Positions 33,777 through 45,565 are shown, counted from the stretch's first letter. The stretch is DNA of 64,000 nucleotides from Enchytraeus crypticus (GCA_905160935.1 CAJHZI010000210.1:82001-146000); one strand, 5' to 3'. Numbers and translations are program-made. Notes: generated by a model not told the origin, from the letters alone.

Positions 33777-33843
<67 letters not shown>

Positions 33844-33845
33844 AG
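33700..33845 (+). mobile_element. RTE-like LINE 3' end with (TA)n
   Basis: GAAGCATGGAGGCGTTATAT, ACCATGGACCTGAAAGTAGG and CCACTAAAGGATATATATAT match the R-family terminus, followed by about 60 bases of TA repeats. Confidence 0.7.
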
Positions 33846-33883
33846 CTCACTTTACTCGTAAGATGTACAACGGATTTATATGA

Positions 33884-34123
33884 TCAGACTCTTTATCAAG
33901 GTGGCCGCGGGGCTACAGATCTTACCAGTGGCTGAGCCAGTGGGAGGTGGTGGAAGAAAGGAAGGAAGTAGCGGACGAGAGAGCGCTAACGGTTTCCGGC
34001 CTCCAAACGAACCTGACATCTAACGATTCCTCCACGCAATTATTCCTCTTAGATCTGGATACAGAGACTTTGAAAGAATTCAAAGGTACAAGAGATCGTC
34101 CTATAGGTGCTGCTGCTGCTGTG
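33884..34123 (+). other. Candidate plus-strand exon, unproven
   Basis: Open from 33884, ending in AAAAV before GTAAGT at 34124, a consensus donor in phase 0. The frame encodes QLFLLDLDTETLKEFKGTRD, with a varied, coding-like composition unlike the repeats around it. Several AG acceptors lie at 33900-33928. No domain was recognised and no matching next exon was found. It would belong to a gene antisense to, and inside, the turtle intron. Confidence 0.25.
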
Positions 34124-34334
34124 GTAAGTACATCACTATATCAACGCCTTCAACTTAGCCTTCCAATGATAAACCTTGCTCTGACGTCAAACCTACTAAT
34201 TGATTCACCTATTGATTGATTGACTGACACAATCAACACAACTAAACGTACCAACTCTGCAGTAGGCTAACTATTTAAATTCCACAACTTAAGAATAAAT
34301 TATAAAACTTGAGTAATTCATGCTTTGAACTTTA

Positions 34335-34347
34335 CTCCCTAGTCACT

Positions 34348-34398
<51 letters not shown>

Positions 34399-34403
34399 AA
34401 GAA

Positions 34404-34434
<31 letters not shown>

Positions 34435-35222
34435 TGAGCATTGAAAGGTGAGAAGAAATAAATATATTTCTATAGGTTATTTAGGCCTATGTTCAGATCA
34501 CACAGCTGACATGGGCATCTAATTATATTATATAATTAGATGATGGCGTCTAATTATATTATAGATCTGCTTATTATGCACGGTACATAGATACATATTA
34601 TATACACTGCACACTGAGAATAAATTATAGAACATATATTCTATAACAGATAGAGAGATGGAGAGGGAAGGGAAAGAGATGGAGAGCGAAAGCTCAGAGA
34701 GAGAGAGATGGAGAGAGATAAAAGAGAGAGAAAGAGACTGAGAGTTGGAGAGAGAGAAGAGAGACAGAAAGAGAGAAAGAGTTGGAGAGAGACAAAAGAA
34801 GAAGAGAAAGAGAGAGAGTTGGAGAGAGAAGTCATGAAGACGTGACATGCTGTTTCGATCGACAGTTAATGATTTTCTTGTATTCCAGGAGCACAGAGGA
34901 TTATCTCTGAACGCTCAGTCCAATAGGATTCCACTAGCTTATAATCCTCTCTCTCTCTATCTATCTATCTATCCCACTTTCTCTCCCTCTCCCTCTATCT
35001 CTCTATATCTTTCACTCTCTCACTCAGTCACTCTACTCTTTCTCTCTCTGTCTCTCTCCCTCTCTTGCTATCTCTCTCTCTTTACTCCCTCTCTCTCTCT
35101 CTTTCTCTCCCTCTCTCTCTATCTCACTCGCTCTCTCTACTCTCTATCTCTACTCCTCTACTCTTACTCTCTCTCACTCTATTGCTATCTCTCTCTCTCT
35201 CACTCTCTCTCTCTCTCTCATT
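34335..35222. repeat. GA- and CT-rich microsatellite region
   Basis: (GA)n at 34348-34436 and GA-rich sequence at 34647-34832, then (CT)n-type sequence at 34952-35222. The strand switch from purine to pyrimidine gives a long purine/pyrimidine inverted arrangement. Confidence 0.9.
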
Positions 35223-35290
35223 AGCATTGACTTATTGCTATTAGATTATATTTGCATTGATTGATTGCTATTAAAAGCAAAGCTAAAAAA

Positions 35291-35432
35291 CTGGCTGGAG
35301 CCAGTGGCGAAGTCGGTAAGATACTCGACAGCGGATCAGTAGATGCTGGGTTCAAATCCTGGGCTCACCCGTCACTGACATCGCTTTCGAGTGAAGAAAC
35401 TGACGTTAACCTTAGCTTTATTAGCTTTAGCT
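35291..35432 (+). mobile_element. SINE group A, full-length
   Basis: From CTGGCTGGAGCCAGTGGCGA to AACTGACGTTAACCTTAGC, with tail TTTATTAGCTTTAGC. It is the cleanest copy here. Confidence 0.92.
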
Positions 35433-35436
35433 ATTA

Positions 35437-36866
35437 AGCTCTACTGTGAGATACCGAATCGCTTCTTTCTAAACTCTACTATGAGATACCGAATCGCTTC
35501 TTTCTAAACTCTACTATGAGATACCGAATCGCTTCTTTCTAAACTCTACTATGAGATACCGAACTGCTTCTTTCTAAACTCTACTATGAGATACCGAACT
35601 GCTTCATTCTAAGCCATACCATGAGATACCGAACCGCTTCATTCTAAGATCTACAATGAGAAACCGAACCGCTTCATTCTAAGCTCTACCATGATATACT
35701 GAACCGCTTCATTCTAAGCTCTACTATGATATACCGAACCGCTTCTTTCTAAGCCCTACTATGATATACCGTACCGCTTCATTCTAAGCTCTACTATGAT
35801 ATACCGAACCGCTTCATTCGAAGCTCTACTACGATATACCGTACCCACTTCATTCTAAGCTCTACTATAATATACCGAACCGCTCAATTCTAAGCTCTAC
35901 TATGAGAAACCAAACCGCTTCATTCAATGCTCTACTCTGATATATCGAGGTGCTTCATTCTAAACTCTACTATGTGATACCGAACTGCTTCATTCTAAGC
36001 TCTACCATGATATACCGAACCGCCTCATTCTAAACTCCACTGTGGGATACCGAACTGCTTCATTCTAAGCTCTAATATGAAACACCGAACAACTTCATTT
36101 TATGCTATTCTACACTGTAACGCTTCATTCAAAACCCTACTATGTGATACCGAACTGTTACACTCTAAGCTCTACTCTGAGATATCAAACCACTTCATTC
36201 CAAGCTCTACTATGAGGTACTGTACCGCTTCATTCTCAGCTCTACTATGAGATACCGGACAGCTTCATTCTAAGCATTACTATGAAATATTGAACCTCTT
36301 CATTCTAAGCTCTACTATGAGATTCCGAACCGCTTCATTCGAAGCTCTTCTATGAGATACAGAACCGCTGCTTCTAAGCTCTACAATGAGATATCGAACG
36401 ACTTCATTATTTGCTCTACCATGAGATACCGAACCGTTTCATTCTAATCTCTTCTATGAGATACCGAACCGCTCCTTTCTATGCTCTACAATGAGAAACC
36501 GGATCGCTTCATTCTAAGCTCTACTATGAGATACCGAACCGCTTCATTCTATGTTATACTTTGAGATACCGAACCGCTTCATATTCAGCTCTACCATGAG
36601 ATACCGAACCGCTTCATTCTAAACTCTACCATGAGATACCGAACTGCTTCATTCTATGCTATACTATGAGATACCGAACCTTTCTTTCTAAGCTCTACTT
36701 TGAGATTCCGAATATTTTCATTCTAAGCTCTTCTATGAGATACCGAACAGCTTCATTATAAGTTCTACTACGAAATATCGAACCTCTTCATTCTAAGCTC
36801 TAATATGAGATTCCGAACAGCTTCATTCGAAATTCTTCTATGAGATACCGAACCGCTTCCTAGTAA
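35437..36866. repeat. 35-bp minisatellite, about 40 copies
   Basis: Unit CTCTACTATGAGATACCGAA plus CCGCTTCATTCTAAG. Copies have drifted considerably, so the array is older than most others here. Confidence 0.95.
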
Positions 36867-36945
36867 GTTCTATTAAATTTTATTAGCATTAATTGATTGC
36901 TATTAGATTACATTAGCATTGATTAATAGCTATTAGATCATAATA

Positions 36946-37692
36946 TTAGCATTGACTGATTGCTATACCTCGCTGGAAATCTTTTTTATTAGCTTTGGCT
37001 GGTACAGCAGCAGCAGCAGCTGAGGCAGCTGACTCTCCAGTCAGCAGCAGCAGCAGTGCGCTAAACCAAGCAGTCCTCAACCACTGACTAATCCACGCTT
37101 CCGTTTTTCCACTGCAACAACGCTTAGTCCTCTCAGAGCTCAATTCATGGGACTCTTCGAGGTGCCCCAGTGATTGGACCCTGGTGTACTCGCATGGACG
37201 CCTGGATGAAGGGTTCCTGGACGTGAATATCGTGTCCTCTGAATGGACCTGAGTCGACTTCCGGTACCTAACAAGCCCCGAGGAAATGCTGTGATGGTGG
37301 GTTAGGATATGCCTGGACTCCTGTTGTTGATGTAGGACTAAATGGAGTTTAGGCTCCTTTTGTTCGTGCTGGATTATGATGCTCCTAGGTTCGTGTTGAT
37401 CGTGTTGTGCTAAAAGGCGCCTTGGTTCCCCTTGATCATGCTTGTTTAGAAGGCGCCTAGGCTCCTGCTGATCATGTTGCGTTAGGAGACGCCTAGGCTC
37501 CTGCTGATTATGTTGAATTAGGAGACGCCTAGGCTCCTGATGATCAAGTTGAGTTAGAAGGCGCCCAGACTCCTGCTGATCGTGTTGAGTTACAGGGAGC
37601 CTAGGCTCCTCTTGATAATGTTGTCTTAGGAAGAGCCTAGACTCCGGTAGATCGCAGGTGGAGCAGTGACGAAAGGAAGAGATGATCATCAT
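36946..37692 (-). CDS. Repeat-rich ORF of unknown status
   Basis: A 248-codon ORF running from ATG at 37692 to a TAA at 36946, with an in-frame stop just upstream of the ATG. Residues about 33-130 are tandem 12-residue units of the PRRLLTQHDQQE type, coded by a 36-bp minisatellite (37315-37650). Residues about 130-190 are non-repetitive and mixed. Residues 205-230 form a hydrophobic/alanine-rich helix (WFSALLLLLTGESAASAAAA) coded partly by CAG/CTG repeats. A minus-strand AATAAA lies about 62 nt past the stop. No family was recognised. It may be a chance ORF over a minisatellite whose period is a multiple of three. Confidence 0.3.
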   Translation of the reverse strand: MMIISSFRHCSTCDLPESRLFLRQHYQEEPRLPVTQHDQQESGRLLTQLDHQEPRRLLIQHNQQEPRRLLTQHDQQEPRRLLNKHDQGEPRRLLAQHDQHEPRSIIIQHEQKEPKLHLVLHQQQESRHILTHHHSISSGLVRYRKSTQVHSEDTIFTSRNPSSRRPCEYTRVQSLGHLEESHELSSERTKRCCSGKTEAWISQWLRTAWFSALLLLLTGESAASAAAAAVPAKANKKDFQRGIAISQC

Positions 37693-37794
37693 TAACTCTC
37701 TCGTTGAGATCTCTGTTCAAACATCTCAAAGCTTCTGTTAGCTCTCACACTGTCTGAGGTTGATTGGCACAATGTATGGATCAGTGCATTGTCG

Positions 37795-37962
37795 AGTTAG
37801 TGTATTCCAACAGAACTTACTGTATCCCACCAGAACTTAGTGTATTCCACCAGAATTTAGTGTATCCACCAGAACTTAGTGTATTCCACCAGAATTTAGT
37901 GTATCCACCAGAACTTAGTATATTCCACCAGAAATTAACGTATTCCACCAGAACTTACGCGC
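37795..37962. repeat. 19/20-bp minisatellite
   Basis: About nine copies of CCACCAGAACTTAGTGTATT. Confidence 0.9.
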
Positions 37963-38602
37963 ATCTCACGTTCACTCACGTTTTTAACCGTTACTGGAAT
38001 GAAATTGCAGGAATTCATTTATTTCCATGGCTTTATGAGCTCTTTTCTTTATTTCTGACCCAAGAACGCAAGTTCTTCATCGGTGACGTGATGCTCTGAA
38101 TTTAATTTCGAGTTATGGAGTTTTTTAATTCACTGAGATATGCTAATTTGGTAGTTTACAAATATATAGTCACCATCGCCGTGAAACAATGTCGTTAACT
38201 AGGCTTATAGATATTTGCCATAGACATTTACCTAGATTTCAATTAAATATTTAATTAATTTAATTAATTAATTAAAATTAATTAAATTAATTTTCATTTT
38301 ATCAAGACTTTCATCAAGACAAAACCTAGTCTCGCAGACTTAAATAGTCATAAATAGAATTGAGGGTTTTACCAGTCGTCTATAAATACCCCCGTAGACC
38401 ACTACGACGTATTTGATTAACTCCCGCATGCAGTTGAGCACGCTTCATCCACGCAACATATTTCTATTGCTCGTAAACAACCGCCTCAAATACCCCCCCC
38501 CCTCCCCTACAATTACTCCTGTCTCTTTCTTAACTAACCACCCTCACGACACTGAGAGACATGGTGAATATCATCTTATAGGACTCAGAGGCGGAACCCT
38601 AA
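37963..38602. other. Intron sequence, nothing recognised
   Basis: AT-rich, with a TTAATTAA-rich palindromic patch at 38245-38300 and a C-run at 38490. Confidence 0.5.
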
Positions 38603-38718
38603 CTAATTAATTCATTGGACTGGTTATACGGAAAATGGGTTAAATTGCAAAGCGGTTTAAACATATGGTATTAAAAGTGATAGATATCAACGTAGTTGAT
38701 CATTTCACTATAATGCGT
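38603..38718 (+). mobile_element. SINE group D body
   Basis: It is the reverse complement of 45568-45668. Shared blocks include ATTGGACTGGTTATACGGAA, GTTTAAACATATGGTATTAA and GATAGATATCAACGTAGTTG. The tRNA-like head seen in the other copy was not found here. Confidence 0.75.
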
Positions 38719-38984
38719 GTTTAGGGTTTAAAAAAATTAACTTACAATTCTAACCCTCAGCTTTTTTCCAGTGATACGCAACATACGACATGCCTCTTAC
38801 TACAACACGCCCCTCCGGCTACAACAAGCCCCTCCTATACGCCCCTCCCACTATTCTGGCAGTGCAGTCACCTAGTTGTGACCGAACGGAAATCTAAAAA
38901 AGATGGTCGAGTCGTCATGGCAACAAAACTGCTTGAGAAGTAGTCCATATAGAGAGCAGTAAATAAGCCGCCCAGAGTCCCATC

Positions 38985-39104
38985 TATATACACCCCTACA
39001 CACCCCATCTACATACACCCCTACACACCCATCTACATACACCCCTACACACCCATCTACATACACCCCTACACACCCATCTATATACACCCCTACACAC
39101 CCAA
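38985..39104. repeat. 24-bp minisatellite
   Basis: About five copies of ACCCATCTACATACACCCCT plus ACAC. Confidence 0.9.
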
Positions 39105-39120
39105 CCTATCCCCGATCCCC

Positions 39121-39545
39121 TCAACATTCAAATTCATCCTCAAATTCATTTTCCATTCTGTCCTTTCTAGTTCTTTCACACATTAGACGCAGCATTCTCA
39201 TTTCTGCCACATGCAAACTCTTCAAATGTTCCCTTTTTAGTGCCCAACATTCCGAACCATACATCATTACTGGCCTTACCACAGAACTATAAAATTTGCC
39301 TTTCAGTCTTAGTGGGATTCTCCTATCACACAACAATCCACTAGCTGTCCTCCACTTTGCCCATCCAGCCTGAATCCTACTAGTAACCTCCTTTTCCAAC
39401 TCCCCAATATTCTCTATTACAGATCCCAAATACTTAAAATCTGTTACCTTCTTTAGCTCCACACCCTGACTTATTACTCTATCTCCGTTTATCATCTCAC
39501 CCTTCCATCTAATCTCTAAATGCTCCGTTTTTTCCCTTTTCAGCA
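39121..39545 (-). mobile_element. LINE reverse transcriptase C-terminal fragment
   Basis: An open fragment of about 140 residues. KKVTDFKYLGSVIENIGELE is the RT thumb start, followed by RIQAGWAKWRTASGLLCDRR. The SSVVRPVMMYGSECWALKRE and MRMLRLMCERTRKDR stretches are typical of another LINE type, distinct from the others here. It is cut on both sides, and its 5' side touches an oppositely oriented LINE end. Confidence 0.85.
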
Positions 39546-39690
39546 TGATCAACAAAGATTTGAAAACTTTGAACATTTCATGTAAAGATGCTGCTAGAGT
39601 TGCTAAAGACAGAAGAGAATGGATGAATGTTGCCGCCCTATGTTCTCTTCAGAACGCAAGGGACTGATGAGAAAACAAAGCTAAAGCTTC
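39546..39690 (+). mobile_element. LINE C-terminal end fragment
   Basis: In one frame it encodes MINKDLKTLNISCKDAARVA, then KDRREWMNVAALCS and two stops, the usual C-terminal end of a LINE ORF2, followed by an A-rich tail. It lies head-to-head with the minus fragment. Confidence 0.65.
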
Positions 39691-39844
39691 TACCTATCGC
39701 ACGAACAAACCACAACTAACGAAACCGTCTCAACGAAGATAAATTTATAATTTCTAAAGGTCTTCGATTTTAATTCTTTCAGCTAATAAATTAATAATAA
39801 GTGAATACAATATTAATATGCAATAAATTTGTATGCATTAATAT

Positions 39845-39845
39845 A

Positions 39846-39919
<74 letters not shown>
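39845..39919. repeat. (TA)n microsatellite
   Basis: An uninterrupted TA run of about 35 repeats. Confidence 0.95.
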
Positions 39920-39923
<4 letters not shown>

Positions 39924-40082
39924 GAATAAATTTGACATTACCCGGGTTTTTACAAGGTTGCTGAAGAATAGATCAACCGTGCACTGCAGTGTAATTTTTT
40001 AATCACCAAACCGACACAGGTTTACGATCTTTTACTTTCTCTTTGGTACATGTTGTTCAGATCGTTTGGGCTGAATGGACTT

Positions 40083-40160
40083 GTAGTGATATGTGATGGG
40101 GGACGTCCCTGACATCATCCTTGTATGAGGAAACGGTCGCTAAACCCTTATTACTATTAT
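40083..40160 (+). mobile_element. SINE group C 3' end
   Basis: GGGACGTCCCTGACATCATC, then GAGGAAACGGTCGCTAAACC and a TTATTACTATTATTTTT tail. Confidence 0.65.
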
Positions 40161-40191
40161 TTTTAAAGAAGGCGAAATTAGGAACGCCTCT

Positions 40192-40266
40192 TGGCGCAGT
40201 GGTAGAGAGCTCGCCTCATGAACGAGAGGTCGCTGGTTCGAGACTGCGTAGCGACGTAAGGTTTTT
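40192..40266 (+). repeat. tRNA-Met-like SINE head / tRNA pseudogene
   Basis: An A-box TTGGCGCAGTGGTAGAGAGC and B-box GGTTCGAGACT are 32 bases apart. The anticodon loop CTCATGA gives CAT (Met). The acceptor and T-stem do not pair well, so this is a tRNA-derived element rather than a working gene. Confidence 0.5.
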
Positions 40267-40995
40267 TCTTCCGAGGAATGAATAAAAACCTAGTCGTGTA
40301 CACTTGGTGGTGTCAGGCTGATGGATAGCCGATCTTAATGTTCCATTTCCTGTCTATACCCCTCCGTGTCGACCCCGAATAGGAATTAACGGCACGCTAA
40401 ACGCTACTATTTTTATTATAAAAGGCCCAAAACACTCAAATCCAAACCAATCAGGGAGGACATTCGGTTGAATTGCACCTAGGCTCCAGCAATTGCCACA
40501 AAATTTTCTAATCCCGACCCTAGTTGGAATGAAATTCAAGAGAGAATGATGATGATGATAATGATTATGACGAATGAAAACATTTCTCACGTCATCATAA
40601 ATACGACAGTAGAATACTACTAGGACGAAGCAGATGGCCTGTGGTCAAGTAGACCGAGTAGGGATCAGTAGGCGCTCCATTACGTGCAGGGTTCAAATCC
40701 AGTGCCCTACCCATCACTGGCATGCTCTCGAGCTGGAAACTGGCGTTAAATTTATCTGTTAGATGTACTCCAATAGCCACAGCTTAACAGCAGTTACACT
40801 GATTTAACGTTCATTTCTACACTGAGCAGCTAATTACCCTCACGAGAAAATCCTAATTACTAAATATTTATTATATTTAATTATTAATAATTTCTATTCA
40901 ATATTAAATTATTTTGATTATAGTCCACATTTGACTTGACGCAGCTTAGACAAACAGTGTGTTAAATGCAGTCGTTATTAACTGACATCAAATAG
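40267..40995. other. Intron sequence with degenerate SINE
   Basis: Mostly unique; a degraded group-A-like SINE at 40632-40757 reads AGGGTTCAAATCCAGTGCCC and then GGAAACTGGCGTTAAATT. A GATGATGATAATGAT patch lies at 40548. Confidence 0.5.
40632..40757 (+). mobile_element. SINE group A, degenerate
   Basis: Keeps the B-box-like GGGTTCAAATCC and the core end, but the head is barely recognisable. Confidence 0.55.
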
Positions 40996-41395
40996 CTGCA
41001 CATAGCTACACATAGCTACACATATTTACACATAGCTGCACATAGCTACACATAGCTACACGTACCTGCACATAGCTATACATATCTACACATAGCTGCA
41101 CATAGTTACACATAGCTACACATAGCTACACATATCTACACATAGCTACACCTAGCTACACATAGCTACACATATCTACACATAGCTACACATAGCTACA
41201 CCTAGCTACACATAGCTACACCTAGCTGCACATAGCTGTACATATCTACACATAGCTACACATAGCTACACCTAGCTACACATAGCTACACCTAGCTGCA
41301 CATAGCTGTACATAGCTACACATAGCTACACATAGCTAAACATAGCTGCACATAGCTACACATATGTAAACATAGCTACACTTATCTACACATAA
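40996..41395. repeat. 10-bp minisatellite
   Basis: About 40 copies of ACATAGCTAC with TATCTAC and CCTAGC variants. Confidence 0.95.
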
Positions 41396-41574
41396 CTCAA
41401 GATGTGTAGCTGATAAGCTCTCACTATACTGTACAAGACTACACACAGCTCTGCTCTATTGCTCTGTCACTTCACACACTCGCTTCCTCTGCCTCACTAC
41501 AGATCATCCGCACACCTCCACCAGCATTCTCTCTCCTCGTCCCTGTAAGCCTGCTTGTTAGTCTATATCTATTC

Positions 41575-41712
41575 CTTCGTTTGAGTGTATGCCTGCTTGT
41601 CACTCTAAATCTATCCCTTCCTTTGAGTGTATGCCTGCTTGTCAGTCTAAATCTATCCCTTCCTTGTCAGTGTATGCCTGCCTGTCACTCTAAATCTATC
41701 CCTTCCTTTCAG
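41575..41712. repeat. 42-bp tandem repeat, three copies
   Basis: Unit TTTGAGTGTATGCCTGCTTG plus TCACTCTAAATCTATCCCTTCC. Confidence 0.85.
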
Positions 41713-42084
41713 TGCGAATACTTAGCCTGTTCTAAGTGTGCATGTACGTCTAGATATGAGTGTATATAAATACATGGATATGTCACGCAGAAAGCAAAGG
41801 ACTAAATAACTAAGAAATAAATGCTCAGACTGCTGATCAAAAGGTTGAAAATTCGAAACCACGCTAAGCGACTGAGACGATTAACGTTTTGATGTAACAC
41901 TTTACAAACAGGCGCATATCAAGTCAGCGATGATTTCAACTAAACATAAACAGGTCGTTGTTTAACGTGTTCTCGTGCTTTCCACATCGTTTCAATAGAA
42001 AATCACACCACATTAAATTAAATAACACTAAATTAGATCAGGTCGAATCAGAACGTACAGAGTCGGTTCACATTAGTTGCATCA
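41713..42084. other. Intron sequence with possible tRNA-like remnant
   Basis: Around 41840-41895, GAAAATTCGAAACCACGC followed by GATTAACGTTTT looks like a faint SINE. Nothing else was seen. Confidence 0.35.
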
Positions 42085-42232
42085 CATTAAATAGTTTCGC
42101 ATAGATAACATCACATTAAATAGTTTCGCATAGATCACATCACATTAAATAGTTTCGCATAGATCACATCACATTAAATAGTTTCGCATAGATCACATCA
42201 CATTAAATAGTTTCGCATAAATCACATCGCAC
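42085..42232. repeat. 29-bp tandem repeat, five copies
   Basis: Unit ATAGTTTCGCATAGATCACA plus TCACATTAA. Confidence 0.95.
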
Positions 42233-42404
42233 ACTCAAGTGCTACCATTTCTCCTGTAATAAAATTATCGGCGGCAGAGACGAGGAGTATGTTAAAGGCA
42301 GACGATAAAATGTTGACGCTTTGAGATATGTCAGCATATGCGAGAGACCAGACAATATTTAATACCCCGAGGTAATATCCACGAACTTATGCAAATACCG
42401 CGAA

Positions 42405-42471
42405 CAGAGAGAGAGAGAGAGACAGAGAGAGAGAGAGAGACAGACACACGGAGATAGAAAGAGAAAGACAA

Positions 42472-42503
<32 letters not shown>

Positions 42504-42570
42504 GTAGAGAGAGAGAGAGGAAGAGAGAGGAGAGAGAGAGAGAGGAAAGAGAGAGAGAGGAGAGAGAAAC

Positions 42571-42604
<34 letters not shown>

Positions 42605-42640
42605 TAAGGAGAGACAGAGCGAGAGAGATACAGACAGAGA
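42405..42640. repeat. GA-rich microsatellite region
   Basis: GA repeats with CAGA and GGAA interruptions, followed by a (GATA/GACA)n-like stretch to 42790. Serine/leucine-rich minus ORFs here are artefacts. Confidence 0.9.
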
Positions 42641-42829
42641 GACAGTCAGAGCTATAGATAGATTTATAGATAAGTGGAAGGATAGATGGGTGGATGGATG
42701 GATAGACAGACACACAGACAGACAGATAGGTAGACAGGAGATCGAGACAGAGAGGGAGCTAGGGGAGAGACTGACAGACAGGCAGACACAATCAGAGAGA
42801 TAGTAAGACAAAAATATATATACATTATA

Positions 42830-43984
42830 AATAAATCTTTATTTGCCACTTGGGCAACCAAAACATACACAGAACAGGAACAAAAACGCAAACGCGCAAC
42901 AAACAAAGAAAATAAAGCATAAAGAAAACAATGGACTGCATTTCGAACAATAGACTGCATTTCGAAAGTATGCAATTAGAACATTAATATCATCAATATT
43001 GAAACCGCATAGGTTACTTTCGACAAATTTCCACATCAATACTTATTGGCTTGATATGCCAATTTTTTTCTTTCAAAATTGTTGATAGTTGAGATTTATG
43101 ATATCTCGGTAATTATTTTTAAAATGCAGAGCATTGGTACTGAACTGAACTGCCAGCTTGTCTAAGTCGCCCATAGACAGACTTGTACATATTAATCTTA
43201 GCATTATATTTTCAGACATATTCAGGGACGATAAGAAGGACATTAACTTTAATTTGCATATATGTGCAAAATTTATTTATACCCAGTATACGACTGACAA
43301 TGTTTAATAGCATTTTTGTCGAAGGTATTAAAAACGTTTTGAAAATATTTAGTCCACGGACTATTTAGAGTAGTTAACCCTGTTTTATTAAGGGACAGAG
43401 TCTCCAATGCGTAAGTTAAACATGTAGAGCAATGGTCGATATTAGTTTCAGAATTACAGGCTTATAATTAGAAGGTCCTGTACTCTATCTCTAGCTAATA
43501 TAACCAGAGTAAATTATCAAGCTCTTGTTCATTCACTCATGTCTTTACAGCCATTCACAAACATATGTCAGGCGAGCAGTACCCCAGTCAATTAACACTC
43601 CTGGGTTATCCCTACAGAACGGCATATGCTAATAGTCCATCACTATACACATATGTTGCCTCCATATCCACGCTCACATCTCAACAACTTATCATTATCA
43701 CTCCTTTCCTGGAAACTTTCACGGTCTACTCAATATGCCACAGAAGTCAGTGTTAATTCCCAAGAGCCGCTTAGTATTACTAGAGATAAGGCATTTTCCT
43801 CGACCATCTGACAAAACTTGCAAATATTCGCCAAACATCTCATAAAGTCTTACAAGTTCTTTCTTCATTTCACATTTGACAGTGTTGAATAAGTTAGTAC
43901 ATAACTTAAGAAGATAACAGATTTTTGCTGCATCTTGCTATGTAAAGTAGAATTTTCAAGAAAGCTTCTTAATAGTCCGCCCTC
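42830..43984. other. AT-rich intron sequence, possible LINE 3' end
   Basis: On the minus strand TTGCCCAAGTGGCAAATAAA followed by a TA-rich patch looks like a LINE or retrocopy 3' terminus and vaguely resembles GTGGTGAAATAAAAGC at 49.4 kb. No clear RT remnant follows it. The remainder is unrecognised. Confidence 0.35.
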
Positions 43985-44480
43985 ACTATCTCCTATCTAA
44001 CTCTCAGTTTCTCCTATCTAGTCTCAGTTTCTCCTATCAAAGCTTCAGCTTCTCCTACCTAAGTCTCAGTTTCTCCTATCCAAGTCTCAGTTTCTCTTAT
44101 CTCAGTCTCAGTTTCTCCTATCTAGTCTCAGTTTCTCCTATCAAAGCCTCAGTTTCTCCTATCAAAGCCTCAGTTTCTCCTACCTAAGCCTCAGTTTCTC
44201 CTATCTAAGTCTCAGTTTCTCCTATCAAAGCCTCAGTTTCTCCTACCTAAGTCTCAGTTTCTCTTATCTCAGTCTCAGTTTCTCCTATCCAATTCTCAGT
44301 TTCTCTTATCTCAGTCTCAGTTTCTCCTATCTAGTCTCAGTTTCTCTTATCCAAGTCTCAGTTTCTCTTATCTCAGTCTCAGTTTTTCCTATCAAGTCTC
44401 AGTTTCTCCTATCTAGTCTCAGTTTCTCCTATCTAGTCTCAGTTTCTCCTATATCTAGATTTCAGTTTCTCCTATCTCAT
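43985..44480. repeat. 20/21-bp minisatellite
   Basis: About 24 copies of TCTCAGTTTCTCCTATCTAG with AAAGC, AAGT and CAAGT spacer variants. Confidence 0.95.
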
Positions 44481-45049
44481 TCTATCTCGGTGCAGGAATT
44501 ATTGTATATTTCTTCATACAACAACTTGTAGTTGAGAGCTCTTGGAATTTATGCCGCAAGACTTCCTCATATCTCTTTACTGTGAAAAACATGACATTAA
44601 ATCGTCACTGATTGATTGATTTGCTGACTGACTGACCGGCTAATTAACTGATTTACTGACTGGCTGACAGACTGACGGATTACTTAACTGTAATTGCTTG
44701 TTGTTCAAAAGAATCACTGTTTGTTAAGTCTATCTATCTAGGTGGGGAGCTTAGGTGACATGTGGTCAGTTGTTAGTAACTTACTGCAGCTTGCTTCTTG
44801 AACTATTAACTTATGAAGCATCTTGTTCACAGTCAGTAGCAGCTTGTTGAACGCGTCAAGCGTGAAGATCTCGTGGACGCGTGTATCATATCCCAACTCT
44901 ATCAACATACACGGGAAAACACTTAGAAAGAGAGAGAGAGAGACAGACACACACGGACTGAAAGAGTAATTTACTATACTGTATGTGTCCCAGATTTTTA
45001 CTTCTGAGCGCACTAAGGTGCAAGTGTACATAGTGCAATACATGTTAAG
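44481..45049. other. Intron sequence, nothing recognised
   Basis: Contains a (CTGA)n-like patch at 44605-44680 and a short GA run at 44928. No gene was seen. Confidence 0.5.
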
Positions 45050-45112
45050 TACACAGTGTGTACAGTGTATAGACTGTATAGAGTGTATAGAGTAAGCAGT
45101 ATGTACAGTGTG

Positions 45113-45190
45113 TAATAATAATAATAATAATAATAATAACAATAAAGGTTTAATGTCCGTTTCCACAGTCCGCCCAGGCCGCACAGTGTC
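45113..45190 (-). mobile_element. SINE group C 3' end with (ATT)n tail
   Basis: On the minus strand GTGGAAACGGACATTAAACC leads to TTTATTG and about eight ATT repeats. Confidence 0.7.
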
Positions 45191-45565
45191 GGTCGTGTCC
45201 GTCTGTACAGTGTATACAGTGTATAGAGTAAACAGTATGTACAGTGTGTACAGTGTGTACAGTGTGTACAGTGTATAAAGTAAACAGTATGTACAGTGTG
45301 TACAGTGTATACAGTGTATAGAATAAACAGTATGTACAGTGTGTACAGTGTATACAGTGTATAAAGTAAACAGTATGTACAGTGTGAACAGTGTATAGAG
45401 TAAACAGTGTGTACAGGCGTGCAGTGTGTACAGTGTTTAGAGTATACAGTGTGTACAGTGTATACAGTGTATAGAGTAAACAGTGTGTACAGTGTGAACA
45501 GTGTATACAGTGTATAGAGTAAACAGTATGTACAGTGTGTAAAAAGGTAAAAGCAAACACGCATT

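Noticed and set aside
34889-34960. Exon following a good TTCCAG acceptor at 34888 in phase 0 with 34123
   Set aside because: No GT donor is present before the pyrimidine repeats begin, and the frame runs into (CT)n.
36946-37062. Trinucleotide CAG/CTG tract as an expansion locus
   Set aside because: The runs are short (about five units) and interrupted.
40192-40266. A tRNA-Met gene
   Set aside because: The A- and B-boxes and a CAT anticodon are there, but acceptor and T-stem pairing fail, so it is a tRNA-derived element.
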